A stretch of DNA of 64,000 nucleotides from Bradyrhizobium sp. AZCC 2262 (GCF_036924535.1 NZ_JAZHRT010000001.1:6200001-6264000); one strand, 5' to 3'; positions 26,266-35,814 are shown, counted from the stretch's first letter. The notes: a model not told the origin generated them from the letters alone. Numbers and translations are program-made.

Positions 26266-26305
26266 CGATCTCCTCGTTTTCAACATGAGTAAAACGAGGA
26301 GATCG
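26266..26305. repeat. Perfect 15-bp inverted repeat (hairpin)
   Basis: CGATCTCCTCGTTTT at 26266-26280 is exactly complementary to AAAACGAGGAGATCG at 26291-26305, separated by a 10-base loop. No T-run follows on either strand, so a standard intrinsic terminator is unlikely. It lies between the DUF2285 gene and small ORFs, and could be a recombination, processing or operator site. Confidence 0.7.
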
Positions 26306-26492
26306 ATGTTACGCCGCGTGCGTGGAGAAGAGCACCTTTTGCTGCGCCAGTACTTCCCGCGCGGCAACTGCATAGATACTGCCATTTGTACTTACTCTCT
26401 TCCTTTACTCGCCGCGCTATCCCGTCGCGGCCCCCACACCCACATTTATCCGTTCGTACAACGAGGACCTAACCTTGAGCCGACGCACATTT

Positions 26493-26657
26493 GGAATGCC
26501 CGAGGCCGATGAATTGAAAGACATGACAAGGGTGTTAGCGAGCTTATGGGAAGCCGCGCAACGGCTTCCTAAGGGATCATCCGAACGGCAGGATGCTTTC
26601 AGACAGATTGGCGGCTTCCATAGCCGGTTGGCGGCATTAATTACGCGCGCCCTTTAG
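26493..26657 (+). CDS. Small hypothetical protein
   Basis: The 54-codon frame (or 60 codons from a TTG at 26475) encodes a mostly helical, charged peptide with LASLWEAAQRLPKGSSERQD followed by AFRQIGGFHSRLAALI. The amphipathic composition looks like a real small rhizobial protein rather than chance coding. I know no function for it. There is no operon context. Confidence 0.35.
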   Translation, partial: GMPEADELKDMTRVLASLWEAAQRLPKGSSERQDAFRQIGGFHSRLAALITRAL

Positions 26658-26925
26658 GCTCTCAGGGATGTCGTGTCGGGCTCTGCGGTGGCGACCGATC
26701 CAACTCGCGCCGGAAGATTGCGATTTGGAAGTTGGCGAACTTGATAAGACTGGCATTATCCCATTGGGTTTTCCCTGCCGTCGAAAATTGGGGGGATGGT
26801 ACAATGCTTGGGCCGATGAGCCGATTTTGATTTTTCCGACGCACTGGAGGATCTGGCGCGCGCCAACAAGTTGGTGAGCTGATTTTTGCGGACGCTCGCC
26901 CTTTTTGAAGAAGTGGAACCCCGTT

Positions 26926-27207
26926 ATGAGGACAGCGCTTTGCTTCGCTATGTTGCTCATTCCCACGATTGCGCTCGCTCAAGGCGCAACAACTGCAAAG
27001 CGGCCGATCGTCAGCGCGAAGCCGTTCGTTCAGACGAAGCCGAGAGCGCCCGTTGGTTGCAAGCTCGTCGGAACGGTCAAGGGAACGAAGCTCTGGGCGG
27101 GCGAATGCACGGCGACACCGGAGCTAAGAACAGGTACGCCATCCGAAGAGTCCGGTCCGTCGGTCCCCGACGCGGCGGGCGGGGCCACGCCGAAGGATCA
27201 GCAGTAA
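26926..27207 (+). CDS. Small exported hypothetical protein
   Basis: From the ATG at 26926 the protein has 93 residues. A clear Sec signal peptide, MRTALCFAMLLIPTIALAQG, ends with a good cleavage site after ALA. The mature part of about 73 residues is Lys/Pro/Thr-rich with two cysteines (GCKLVGTVKGTKLWAGEC) that could form a disulphide. The ATG at 26905 would place seven residues ahead of the signal and is less likely. It is a periplasmic or secreted protein of unknown role and stands alone between the debris and the IS110 fragment. Confidence 0.55.
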   Translation: MRTALCFAMLLIPTIALAQGATTAKRPIVSAKPFVQTKPRAPVGCKLVGTVKGTKLWAGECTATPELRTGTPSEESGPSVPDAAGGATPKDQQ

Positions 27208-27297
27208 CGCTGCAATTCATGTGCTGGTGTGGACGGCCTCTCATCCCCACGGTTCTATGGCGCTCTCGGCGTCACAGCTAGATGAGAGGAAAGTCTG

Positions 27298-27596
27298 ATG
27301 AATCTTCCTATTCGCATCGGTATGGATACTTCTAAGTCGGTTTTCCAGCTTCACGGTGTTGACGAGAACGAGGTGGTGGTTGTCCGCCGCCAGTTCCGGC
27401 GAGCCGAGATGATCCGCTACTTCGAGCGGCTTCCGCCGGTTCTAGTCGCCATTGAGTCCTGCGGCAGCTCGCATCATTGGGCGCGCCTGCTGCAGTCGTT
27501 CGGTCACGAGGTGAAGCTGATCCCACCTCAGTATGTGAAGGCTTACGTGAAGCGCGGTAAGAACGACGCGGCCGACGCCGAGGCGTTGTGTTCAAT
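27298..27596 (+). pseudogene. IS110-family transposase, N-terminal fragment
   Basis: The frame starts at a normal ATG (MNLPIRIGMDTSKSVFQLHG) and shows the DEDD-type RuvC-like catalytic start of IS110 transposases: IGMDTSK with the first Asp, AIESCGSSHHWAR with Glu, and YVKRGKNDAADAEAL with the paired Asp. Immediately after this last motif, near 27594, similarity ends and a different sequence begins. About two thirds of the usual 340 residues, including the C-terminal transposase-20 domain, are missing. The element is dead. The junction dates an insertion or deletion that joined unrelated DNA. Confidence 0.88.
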
Positions 27597-27604
27597 ATTC
27601 CCAA

Positions 27605-28096
27605 TTGACCCGCTATGTCGGCGCCGACGGCGATGCGCGGCTCGCCTTTGAGAAAGACCAGTTCGGCCAACCGACCAGGATCGCCGACAATTACGTCCAC
27701 AACCGCATGTTCTCGACGCAGATCAGCGAGGACTTTTACATCGACAGGGATATTAAGCCCCTCGTGCTCCAGTTGCGGGATGAACGCTTTCTCCATCCTA
27801 ACGACAAGACGCTGCCCTTCTATCGCTCGCTTGCGGTGTATCCGATCTACGGAACCTTGCCCAATGCCGATGCCCGCGAAACGAAGGACTGGTTTATATA
27901 CAAGCAGATGCTCGTGGCCGGGACCCTTTGCGTGGATTCGCCCAAAACGCGGGCGTTCGACAACGCCAAGCGATCGACCCGCGAGCAGGATCTTAGCACG
28001 CTGAAGCTGCTTTCCTGCCTCGCGTTCTCCAGCTTTCAACTCGTCTCGGTAGCGTCCGCTGTGGATCGGCGCCAGACCTTGACCCCTCTGGTGTGA
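27605..28096 (+). pseudogene. Unidentified coding fragment beyond the IS110 junction
   Basis: A 163-codon frame begins exactly at the point where the IS110 transposase ends and can be extended upstream only to the junction, so its natural start is missing. The first 110 residues look genuinely protein-like (IADNYVHNRMFSTQISEDFY, RSLAVYPIYGTLPNADARET). The end is low in complexity and probably out of its original frame. I do not recognise the family. It is best read as an internal piece of an interrupted gene. Confidence 0.45.
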
Positions 28097-28159
28097 GTAG
28101 AGTCATAAGGTTGCGGCGCCGATCGGCTTCCGGACCCCACGACGATTCACATGTTGCGG

Positions 28160-30253
28160 CTAGAACTCACAGAGAGCCCTGGCCACCTTGTCTCTCTCTG
28201 GATTTGGTGGAATGTCCGAGAAATTGTCGACCGTCGAGACCTCTGCGACCAGACGATCGGCGTCTTCCGATCTCAGAAACCTGCGCGCGACTTCTTGTTT
28301 GGCAACTTTCTTCACCGCGCAGATATAGCCCGCTTGGGTGCCATATCGCTCCTCCAACGAGGGCCGTGGATCACCGATGGCGTCACGCTCGGCTTTCGAC
28401 TTGGCGAACGGGATGTATCCCCCGGTCAGACCGCCACCGCAGGGTTGCCCCTTGAAAAACCCTGCTGCCGTAACGTTCCATCCGGTATAAGTGCCGAGCG
28501 GCACCTGATGCAGCACCGATGCCACGCCTACCCGTTCGTTCCCGTCCTGATTAACTCGCGGCATAAGAGCTGGGATGATCTGTTTGATGGCAGGGGGTTG
28601 TCGCGTGATGATCCCAGAGAAATTCGCGTAGTCCAACTTGCTTCCGAAGTCATAGTCGAACAGCCCGACCGCCAGGCCAGTTGGCGGAGGCACTCCGGGG
28701 ATTGACGGGAAATGCATGGCTTCCATCGTGTTGGGCACTAAATCGCCACCGCCGAGCGTCGGATAGACACTGGGTGGTGGTTCTATCCCCTGCACGACCC
28801 AGTCGACCAACGCAACCTGCAGCGCGTTCATCGTTTCGTCTTCGGGATTGGGATTCTGAGCAAGAACGCAACCGGCGGCCGGGCGAGATGTCAGGCCGAA
28901 ACCGCCGGCCCCTCCGCCATGCGTGGTACCCGGAAAATAGTAACGCCTCACGATTGGCGGCAAGGGAAGATCAGCCTTCCCGTCTGTACCCGTCTCCGCG
29001 ATCGTCATCAGTCTGGCATTATACTCGCTGGCGCCGAAGGTTTCGAAGATTTTTGGGCAAGTCCCGGTCGCGGTGCACCTGTCCAGAAGGCTCGCCTCGC
29101 CTCGACCACGCTTGATATCGATGTAGGAGGCCCACCATAAAACTCCTTCTCCTCCAGGCTCGTAGAGGGTTCCAGACCCACTCGGCAGTCCAAAGCGGAC
29201 ATTGATAGAGGTCAGTCGCCCAGCAATGTGAGGGTTAGCTCCGTCGAACACGCGGCGCTTTTGTTCGTCCTGATTAAAGCCGAGCAGGATGAAAGTCTTC
29301 AATGCGTTACCCGACTGGGAAATGCCCTGCACCACGGCATGATGGATCGTGCCCGCGATCGGATTTGGCGAGCCCTGATCGTCAGCGGCTTCGAAACGGA
29401 AGAACGATGCGACATCGCGCATCGCCGCGAGGCCTATGCCCAGTATCTTTGGATCCTTCGCCTCGTAGACAAGTTCGTACAGCAGACCCGGATCAAACCC
29501 GTTCTTCAAGCACAACGAGCGGGGGTTGGCGCTGCCGGGAAATGGAATCTTCGTACAGTCAGCAAAGGCCCAATCGCTGTCGGGGATTTCTTTTGAAACG
29601 CCAGTTTCGCCAGAGCGTGTCTCCGAGCTCTTGGCGATTAAGCGAGTTTTGGTCGTATCAAGGGACGCAGCATCGTAGGGAATCAGCGTCGCGACCATCC
29701 CCAGTGGACGGGTGTTGGAGCCATTTGGTGCATTCGCGATGCGGGCCAGTACGACTCCTGTGATCGAGGACCCGTCGGGATTGCGCGCCACTGGAACCTG
29801 AACCGTCCAATTGACCGCCGTCTGCTCGATATCGCCCTGCCAACCGCTGATCAGCGCAACGTGACCGAAATCCTGGGGTTTGGTGGCGGACGGACCAATC
29901 GAGCTGGGACTGTTGTTCATGGCAACCGGCCGGCCGCGATTGACCAGGTCATACCAGAGCACCCCGCTCGCCATGCTCATATTGACAGGCTTGATCAGCG
30001 TGAAATGCGAGACATATTCGACCTGACCGCGCGCGTTTAGGGGCGCGTATTGAATATCGGTGATGATAGCGTTGAGGGGGTTTTTGGGATCGAGTTCACC
30101 GTAAGCGCGCCCAGACAGACTTTTATTTCGTCCGCCAGGAAGTGCGATCGTTTGATCCACGACGATCCGGGTGACACGCGCCTGCGCCAGGTGGGTCACA
30201 ACCAAAGCTACCGCCAACGCCGCTACGGAAATGCACCCGCGAAGGATTCTCAT
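28160..30253 (-). CDS. Exported alpha/beta-hydrolase-domain protein
   Basis: This 697-residue protein begins with a signal peptide (ISVAALAVALVVTHLAQA) and is probably periplasmic or exported. The serine-hydrolase-type nucleophile motif GISQSGNALKTF lies near residue 325, and a late FPGTTHGGG stretch near 450 may carry the catalytic His. Length and motif order fit the large alpha/beta hydrolase domain family seen in catabolic loci for hydrophobic compounds. It is the last gene of the TetR-linked minus-strand operon, 57 bp after the CrtC-like gene. It probably cleaves an ester or lactone of the P450 pathway substrate; this is inferred. Confidence 0.75.
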   Translation of the reverse strand: MRILRGCISVAALAVALVVTHLAQARVTRIVVDQTIALPGGRNKSLSGRAYGELDPKNPLNAIITDIQYAPLNARGQVEYVSHFTLIKPVNMSMASGVLWYDLVNRGRPVAMNNSPSSIGPSATKPQDFGHVALISGWQGDIEQTAVNWTVQVPVARNPDGSSITGVVLARIANAPNGSNTRPLGMVATLIPYDAASLDTTKTRLIAKSSETRSGETGVSKEIPDSDWAFADCTKIPFPGSANPRSLCLKNGFDPGLLYELVYEAKDPKILGIGLAAMRDVASFFRFEAADDQGSPNPIAGTIHHAVVQGISQSGNALKTFILLGFNQDEQKRRVFDGANPHIAGRLTSINVRFGLPSGSGTLYEPGGEGVLWWASYIDIKRGRGEASLLDRCTATGTCPKIFETFGASEYNARLMTIAETGTDGKADLPLPPIVRRYYFPGTTHGGGAGGFGLTSRPAAGCVLAQNPNPEDETMNALQVALVDWVVQGIEPPPSVYPTLGGGDLVPNTMEAMHFPSIPGVPPPTGLAVGLFDYDFGSKLDYANFSGIITRQPPAIKQIIPALMPRVNQDGNERVGVASVLHQVPLGTYTGWNVTAAGFFKGQPCGGGLTGGYIPFAKSKAERDAIGDPRPSLEERYGTQAGYICAVKKVAKQEVARRFLRSEDADRLVAEVSTVDNFSDIPPNPERDKVARALCEF

Positions 30254-30310
30254 TAGATGTTCCTATCCCTTCGAACTCAGCCTCGATCCCCTTCACGAAA
30301 TTTCAGAACT

Positions 30311-31408
30311 CTACACGCCGGGTCGCGCCTTGCCGAAATACATTAGTTCCCAGATCGCACGATCGTCGAAATGCTCCACCCGCGCATCCCCCTCGAATCT
30401 CTCGATCGTGACCTTGCCGGTGAAGCGGTGATAGGCGCCGTCAAAGCCGATCAGCCGGGCGACGATCCGCTTCAGGAGCGGCATACGTTCGGTGAAAATG
30501 GCTTGCAGAATGGTCTCCTCGCGCTCGAATGACACGACATAGCGCGTATCAGCGTCGCGATAGGTGTAGCGCGTGACATCAGCCACCGGCTTGCCGGTCT
30601 TGCCGTCGATCACGACGCGATCCATCTCGAAGGATACTTTGGCATCGTCGTCAGCGATGATCTTGCCGTCCCTGGCCAGCATGTAGACGATCTGCGTTTC
30701 ATAGCCGTAGGCTTCGGTGGCTGTGATGTAGGATGCGATGACCGTGTAGGGACCGACGCTGGCCCGCGCCCAGTACCAGTTGTGCATGAGCGTCTGCATG
30801 GGGACGTCGCCCCAATTGTGATCGTGATATCCGCTGCCGGAGGCGCCATATTCCTCTTTGCCGATGCTGTAGCGGACATTTGCCAGTCCATGGGGCACGG
30901 CGGGAAGCCACGCAAACAGCTTTTCTCGCCCTTCGACCCCAAAATATGAATGACCGGACTTGGGACGCCAGGCGGGAACGTCTCCCGTCAATTCGATGTC
31001 GACCGATATTTCCCCGATGGTTGCCGTGATGTGGTAGCGATTGAGATCTCCGACGAAGTGGTTCGTTCCGATTTTAACGTTGCAGGTAGATTTCGATGCG
31101 GTGAACATCTCCGGGGTGGTGTCGAGGAGCTTGTCGTAGATCCGGCCGTCAGGCAGGGTTATGTTGATGGTGACCCTTGGTGCAAGTGGACCGCTCGGGC
31201 TGACATTGGGTTTGGTATAGAAAACCACGACTACAGTCGCACCATCGTCGAGATGGGCGTCGAAGTACCACCATTCGTAGAGGCCTTTTTCCGTACCGAT
31301 GCGTTGACCGTCCTCAAACTGCGCTATTTGGACGGGGTCGATGCCAAGTCTCTCGTAATCGGCAGGACGATCCGCCAGCCGAACGTGGCCATTCTTGCTG
31401 CGATGCAT
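30311..31408 (-). CDS. CrtC/AttH-like lipocalin-fold protein
   Basis: From the ATG at 31408, behind AGGAG, the protein has 365 residues. The diagnostic block KGLYEWWYFDAHLDDG near residue 45 and SGSGYHDHNWGD near 210 are typical of the hydroxyneurosporene synthase (CrtC)/AttH-like beta-barrel group, whose carotenoid members add water to a double bond. No signal peptide is seen. It lies between the TetR gene and the exported hydrolase in one operon. A role in hydrating or binding a terpenoid-like substrate is plausible but unproven. Starts at 31429 or further upstream would overlap the TetR gene end. Confidence 0.7.
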   Translation of the reverse strand: MHRSKNGHVRLADRPADYERLGIDPVQIAQFEDGQRIGTEKGLYEWWYFDAHLDDGATVVVVFYTKPNVSPSGPLAPRVTINITLPDGRIYDKLLDTTPEMFTASKSTCNVKIGTNHFVGDLNRYHITATIGEISVDIELTGDVPAWRPKSGHSYFGVEGREKLFAWLPAVPHGLANVRYSIGKEEYGASGSGYHDHNWGDVPMQTLMHNWYWARASVGPYTVIASYITATEAYGYETQIVYMLARDGKIIADDDAKVSFEMDRVVIDGKTGKPVADVTRYTYRDADTRYVVSFEREETILQAIFTERMPLLKRIVARLIGFDGAYHRFTGKVTIERFEGDARVEHFDDRAIWELMYFGKARPGV

Positions 31409-31433
31409 GGGTCCGGCTTCTCCTGGCATGGCT

Positions 31434-32072
31434 TTATCGTCTGGCCTCAAAACTGAGACGCAGCGTGGCGAGAGTGGTTTTGCGGATCGGATCAAGGTTC
31501 ATCGTTGGATCGACGAGCAGTTGCATGGAGAGGCCCAGCTGCAGGCTGCCCACCATCAGCGCCGCGGCGTCGGCGTCCAGATCGGATCGGATGCAGCCCT
31601 CGGCTTGTCCTTTTTGGACATAGCCCCGAAGTCGCGTCCTTACTTGCTCATGCGATGCGGCGAACGCCGTACGCAATGAACTCGCATCGGCTACCGCGGC
31701 CGACAACAACATAAAGTAAGCTTTCAGCTCGCCCTTCTCGGACAGGCTCCGCAGATAGAGGTCCGTATCGGCGAGTAGCGCATCAAGCCCAGGCATCTGA
31801 TCGATGCCGAGCTCCGCGGCCAACACAGTTCGGCGGTCATGGAGATAACTGATTACGGCGTCGATCAGCCCTTGCTTTGAGCCAAACCGGCGTGTGACCA
31901 GGCTGCGGCTATAGCCTCCTCGTTGGCCGATCGCTTCGAACGTAGCCGCGCTGACACCGTGTTCGGCGGTAACGGAGATTGCGGCCCTGACGAGGCCGCG
32001 TTCGGAATCTTCCCGACGTTCGGCCTGGGTACGGCGAACGCGCATGGCTGATCGGTCGATCATCTGAAACAT
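31434..32072 (-). CDS. TetR-family transcriptional regulator
   Basis: The 212-residue protein has an N-terminal helix-turn-helix (AAISVTAEHGVSAATFEAIG, then GGYSRSLVTRRFGSKQGLI) and a C-terminal ligand domain with the LDADAAALMVGSLQLGLSMQ helix common in TetR proteins. GGGGG abuts the ATG at 32072, so the ATG at 32063 (MIDRSAM), about ten bases downstream of the G-run, may be the true start. It is divergent from the P450 gene, with an inverted repeat between them at 32087-32106, and heads the minus-strand operon. It probably represses both transcripts until the pathway substrate binds. Confidence 0.9.
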   Translation of the reverse strand: MFQMIDRSAMRVRRTQAERREDSERGLVRAAISVTAEHGVSAATFEAIGQRGGYSRSLVTRRFGSKQGLIDAVISYLHDRRTVLAAELGIDQMPGLDALLADTDLYLRSLSEKGELKAYFMLLSAAVADASSLRTAFAASHEQVRTRLRGYVQKGQAEGCIRSDLDADAAALMVGSLQLGLSMQLLVDPTMNLDPIRKTTLATLRLSFEARR

Positions 32073-32086
32073 ACCCCCTTATAACT

Positions 32087-32106
32087 TAGTAGTTGGAGAA
32101 CTACTA
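32087..32106. promoter_or_regulatory. Putative TetR operator
   Basis: TAGTAGTT and AACTACTA form a perfect inverted repeat with a four-base centre (GGAG), 15 bp upstream of the TetR start and 70 bp upstream of the P450 start. Size, symmetry and position suit a TetR dimer site controlling both directions. Confidence 0.65.
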
Positions 32107-32175
32107 TCTTAATGTTAGCTTGCCGTCGCAGAGCCGCAGCCGACGTCCAAGAATACCGCAAGGGAGAGATTTGAG

Positions 32176-33444
32176 ATGACCATTCCCCAGGAGGTGGCGG
32201 ACACCATCGTCGATCCCAAGGCTTACGCGGACGGAAAAATTTACGAGAGCTATGCTTGGCTTCGCGCCAACAATCCGCTCGGGGTAGCACAACCAGCAGG
32301 CTACGATCCGTTCTGGGTCGTCACCCGGCACGCGGATATCCTCGATATCAGCCGCCAGAACGATCTCTTTCATAGCGGCGATCGGGCGACGACGATCACC
32401 AACAAGGCGGCCGACGATCATATCCGCAAGCAGACCGGCGGCAGCCCGCACCTTGTACGCAGCCTGGTTCAGATGGACGCGCCGGATCATGCGAAATATC
32501 GCGCCCTGACCCAGGCCTGGTTCATGCCACGCAACATCGTCGGCCTCGACCAGCGAATCCGCAACATCGCCCGCGCCTCGGTCGAGCGCATGGCCGCGAA
32601 AGGCAGCGAATGCGACTTCGTCCGCGAGGTCGCCCTCCACTATCCGCTGCACGTCGTCATGGAAATTCTGGGCGTGCCGGAGGAGGACGAGCCGCGCATG
32701 TTGATGCTGACTCAAGAACTGTTCGGCGCGACGGATCCTGAGCTCGGTCGCGCCCCCGGCGCAGCGGCCGTCCCCGGTGATATCGGTTCGATCCAGGCGG
32801 TGCTGGCCGACTTCTATCAATACTTCGCGAAGATCAGCGCGGATCGCCGCGCCAATCCCCGCGACGATCTGGCGACGGTCATTGCAACCAGCCAGGTCGA
32901 TGGACGGCTCATCTCCGAATTCGAGGCGATGAGCTACTACGTCATCGTCGCCACCGCCGGGCACGATACCACCTCATCGACCACCGCCGGGGCGATGCGG
33001 GCCTTGTGCGAGAACCCGGACCAGTTCGCCTATGTGAAGGAAGATCTCTCGCGCGTGCCGGGCTTCATCGACGAGGCCATTCGCTGGACGACGCCGGTCA
33101 AGACCTTCATGCGCTCGGCGACGGCGGACGCAAAGGTTGGCGGTCAGGCGATCGCCAAGGGCGATTGGCTGATGCTCTGCTACGCGTCGGGCAATCGCGA
33201 CGAGGCCGTGTTCGATGAGCCGAATCGCTTCCGCGCGGACCGCAAGCCGAACAAGCAGCTTGCGTTCGGCTATGGCGCGCACCTCTGCCTCGGCCAGCAC
33301 CTCGCCAAAATGGAAATGCGCATACTCTACGAGGAGCTTCTGCCGCGGCTGAAATCCGTCGAACTCGCAGGCGAGCCGAAGATGTCCCAGGCCCTGTTCG
33401 TCAACGGGCTGAAGAGCTTGCCGATCCGGTTCGAATTCTCTTAG
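32176..33444 (+). CDS. Cytochrome P450
   Basis: This is a complete 422-residue soluble bacterial P450. The I-helix oxygen-activation motif is AGHDTTSS near residue 260. The ExxR equivalent lies in DEAIRWTTPVKTFMR, and the haem-binding loop is FGYGAHLCLGQHLA with the axial Cys near 371. The ATG at 32176 follows GGGAGAG. No redox partner ferredoxin is adjacent. It is the first gene of a plus-strand operon with an APH-like kinase, an alcohol dehydrogenase and an unknown beta-rich protein, so it probably hydroxylates a hydrophobic substrate to an alcohol that the dehydrogenase oxidises. The open frame between 33445 and 33610 has no identified function. Confidence 0.93.
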   Translation: MTIPQEVADTIVDPKAYADGKIYESYAWLRANNPLGVAQPAGYDPFWVVTRHADILDISRQNDLFHSGDRATTITNKAADDHIRKQTGGSPHLVRSLVQMDAPDHAKYRALTQAWFMPRNIVGLDQRIRNIARASVERMAAKGSECDFVREVALHYPLHVVMEILGVPEEDEPRMLMLTQELFGATDPELGRAPGAAAVPGDIGSIQAVLADFYQYFAKISADRRANPRDDLATVIATSQVDGRLISEFEAMSYYVIVATAGHDTTSSTTAGAMRALCENPDQFAYVKEDLSRVPGFIDEAIRWTTPVKTFMRSATADAKVGGQAIAKGDWLMLCYASGNRDEAVFDEPNRFRADRKPNKQLAFGYGAHLCLGQHLAKMEMRILYEELLPRLKSVELAGEPKMSQALFVNGLKSLPIRFEFS

Positions 33445-33609
33445 GCCCGCGGGCGCGTCGATGCCGAGCCGAAATCGCTCGGCTGGCGTTTCGCGACGGC
33501 GCCCATCCGTACCTGGGTCGATGCCCAGCGCGAATTGACGGACCTTCACCGGCTAATGAAGAAGACCGCCCAAACGCCGGTTGCTTGGAGGAATGGGGAG
33601 GGTGCGACG

Positions 33610-34692
33610 ATGAATTTTCTGATCCCGGGCCCGCTCCAGATCGACCCGGAGTGGATGACGGATGCGTTGCGGCGGGCTGACGCGATACGCGAGGCCAGGG
33701 TTGTAGACATGACCTGCAAGCCGGTAGGTAACGGACTTGTTGGGGACAGCTACCGTTTCAGCCTGACCTATGAAGGGGTCGAGCCCGGCGCGCCGGCCAG
33801 CGTAATCGGCAAGTTTCCTGCGGCCGATCCGAACAGCCGCCGTTCGGGATCTGAGCACCTGCTCTATCTGCGCGAGGTGTCGTTCTATCGCGAGCTCGCG
33901 CATACCCTCGCCATCCATACGCCCCGCCCCTTCGTCGCCGAGATCGATCCGGAATCCGACGACTTCATCTTGATCCTGGAAGACCTGACACCTTTCCGGC
34001 AAGCCGATCAGCTCGCCGGCTGTTCACTCGACGACGCCATGACCGTGATGGCGGAGGCTGCGGCGTTGCACGCATCACGCTGGGACGACCCGGCGCTGCA
34101 ATCGCTGGACTGGCTGGTGGCCCGCCCGGCTCGGGCCTCGGCCGCGGTCCATGAGACGCTGCCTCCCATCATCGGTCTCTTCAAGGACCGCTACCGGGAC
34201 GCCCTCGAACCGGAGTACCTGGCGCTCGTGAAAAAACTTCCCGAAGTGCTGGCGCGCAGCCGCGAGGACCAATCGTCACCGCGCACGGTCCAGCATGCGG
34301 ACTTCCGGCTCGACAATGTGCTGTTCGACGTCAAGGGCGGAGCGCGGCCGATGGCGACGCTCGATTGGCAGACCTTGAGAATCGGACCGGGTGCCATGGA
34401 CGTGGCCTATTTCCTGTCCGCGGGCCTCGAGCCGTCCGAGCGGCGGCAGCACGAAGCCGATCTGGTGCATTTCTATCACGCCGAGCTGACCCGGCGTGGC
34501 GTGCGGAACTATGACTGGGATCATTGCTGGCATGAGTATCGGCGTCAGACCTTCCACGGCATTCTGATGGGCGTGTTCTCCGCCCTCAGCGTCGAGCGGA
34601 CCGAACGGGGCGATGCGCTCTTCCTGAAGATGACCAGGGGCGCCTGCGAACAGGCGCTCGACCACCAAAGCATTGAACTCTGGCAGGCCTGA
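33610..34692 (+). CDS. Aminoglycoside-phosphotransferase-like kinase family protein
   Basis: The 360-residue product starts at the ATG at 33610, after GGGGAGGG, rather than at the upstream open frame. The kinase-like catalytic loop is VQHADFRLDNVLFD near residue 235, and ATLDWQTLRIGPGAMDVAYF is the Mg-binding Asp region; these are the Brenner-type and DFG-like motifs of the APH/choline-kinase fold. Such proteins in catabolic clusters are usually not drug-resistance enzymes. It may phosphorylate an alcohol or bind a CoA-type substrate. It lies between the P450 and the alcohol dehydrogenase with short spacing. Confidence 0.82.
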   Translation: MNFLIPGPLQIDPEWMTDALRRADAIREARVVDMTCKPVGNGLVGDSYRFSLTYEGVEPGAPASVIGKFPAADPNSRRSGSEHLLYLREVSFYRELAHTLAIHTPRPFVAEIDPESDDFILILEDLTPFRQADQLAGCSLDDAMTVMAEAAALHASRWDDPALQSLDWLVARPARASAAVHETLPPIIGLFKDRYRDALEPEYLALVKKLPEVLARSREDQSSPRTVQHADFRLDNVLFDVKGGARPMATLDWQTLRIGPGAMDVAYFLSAGLEPSERRQHEADLVHFYHAELTRRGVRNYDWDHCWHEYRRQTFHGILMGVFSALSVERTERGDALFLKMTRGACEQALDHQSIELWQA

Positions 34693-34704
34693 CGGGAAAC
34701 GCCC

Positions 34705-35814
34705 ATGCAGATTACAGCCGCAGTCGTCCGCGAGCCGGGCGCAAACTTCACCCTGGAGGCTGTCGAGCTCGACGAGCCGCGGGCTGACGAGATTCTAGTG
34801 CGCATCGCCGCGGTTGGCGTCTGCCACACCGACCTCGTGGCGCGGGATGGCGTCATGCCCTTCTCCATGCCGGCTGTGCTGGGCCACGAGGGCGCCGGGA
34901 CCGTAGAGAAGGTCGGTTCGGCGGTGACCAAGATCGCGCCAGGCGACCGCGTGGCCATCATCTTCCGATCATGCGGATCGTGCGACCGCTGCGGGAGCGG
35001 CGATCCAGCCTATTGCTACACCATGCCGATACTCAACTATATCGGCATGAGGCCTGACGGCTCAACGGCGATCCGTCATGGCGACATCGCCATCTCGTAT
35101 AACTTCTTCGGCCAGTCGTCCTTCGCCAGCCATACGCTGGCCTACGAACGCAATGTCCTGAAGCTCCCGGACGACATCCCCTTCGAGATCGCCGCACCCC
35201 TGGGCTGCGGCGTCCAGACCGGCGCGGGCGGGGTGATGCTGGCCCTCGCCTGCCCCCGGAACTCCTCAATCCTGATCACCGGCGGCGGGACTGTTGGGCT
35301 GTCGGCGGTGATGGGAGCAGCGATCCAAGGCTGCCGGACCATCATCGTGGTGGAGCCACATGCGGCGCGGCGTGTCCTGGCACAACAATTGGGTGCCACG
35401 CACCTGATCGCCCCGAACGAATGTCCGGACCTCGCCGCGGCGGTGCGAGCCATCCTGCCAAACGGGGTGGACTATGCCTTCGACACTACCGGCCAGCCTG
35501 AGATCCTCACCGCCGCGATGGGCGCGCTGGCGCCCAAGGGTGTGCTCGGCATCGTCGGGATTCCGCCGGTAGGCACACCCATGCCGGGCCAACTTGGGGT
35601 CGTGCTCCAATTGGGTCAGACCGTGCGGGGGATCATCGAGGGCGATAGCGACCCGGAGTTCTTCCTGCCGATACTGATCGATCACTGGCGCGCCGGCCGG
35701 CTGCCATTAGAGATGCTGATCCACGCCTTTCCCTTTGACCAGATCAACCACGCCATCTTGGCGCAGCACCAAGGCGACTGCGTCAAAGTGGTACTGACCT
35801 TGCCATCCGCCTGA
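34705..35814 (+). CDS. Zinc-dependent alcohol dehydrogenase
   Basis: The 369-residue medium-chain dehydrogenase has the catalytic-zinc Cys in GVCHTD near residue 40 and GHEGAGTVEKVG near 65. The structural-zinc cysteine set is CGSCDRCGSGDPAYC near 93-107, and the NAD-binding motif is ITGGGTVGLSAV near 195. The sequence is closest by feel to aryl/allyl alcohol dehydrogenases of the XylB type. The ATG at 34705 is 12 bp after the previous stop. It is the likely enzyme for oxidising the alcohol made by the P450. Confidence 0.93.
   Translation: MQITAAVVREPGANFTLEAVELDEPRADEILVRIAAVGVCHTDLVARDGVMPFSMPAVLGHEGAGTVEKVGSAVTKIAPGDRVAIIFRSCGSCDRCGSGDPAYCYTMPILNYIGMRPDGSTAIRHGDIAISYNFFGQSSFASHTLAYERNVLKLPDDIPFEIAAPLGCGVQTGAGGVMLALACPRNSSILITGGGTVGLSAVMGAAIQGCRTIIVVEPHAARRVLAQQLGATHLIAPNECPDLAAAVRAILPNGVDYAFDTTGQPEILTAAMGALAPKGVLGIVGIPPVGTPMPGQLGVVLQLGQTVRGIIEGDSDPEFFLPILIDHWRAGRLPLEMLIHAFPFDQINHAILAQHQGDCVKVVLTLPSA

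Noticed and set aside
33445-33609. In-frame extension upstream of the APH-like kinase
   Set aside because: The frame is open after the P450 stop, but the ATG at 33610 has a good ribosome site and the upstream residues do not belong to the kinase fold.
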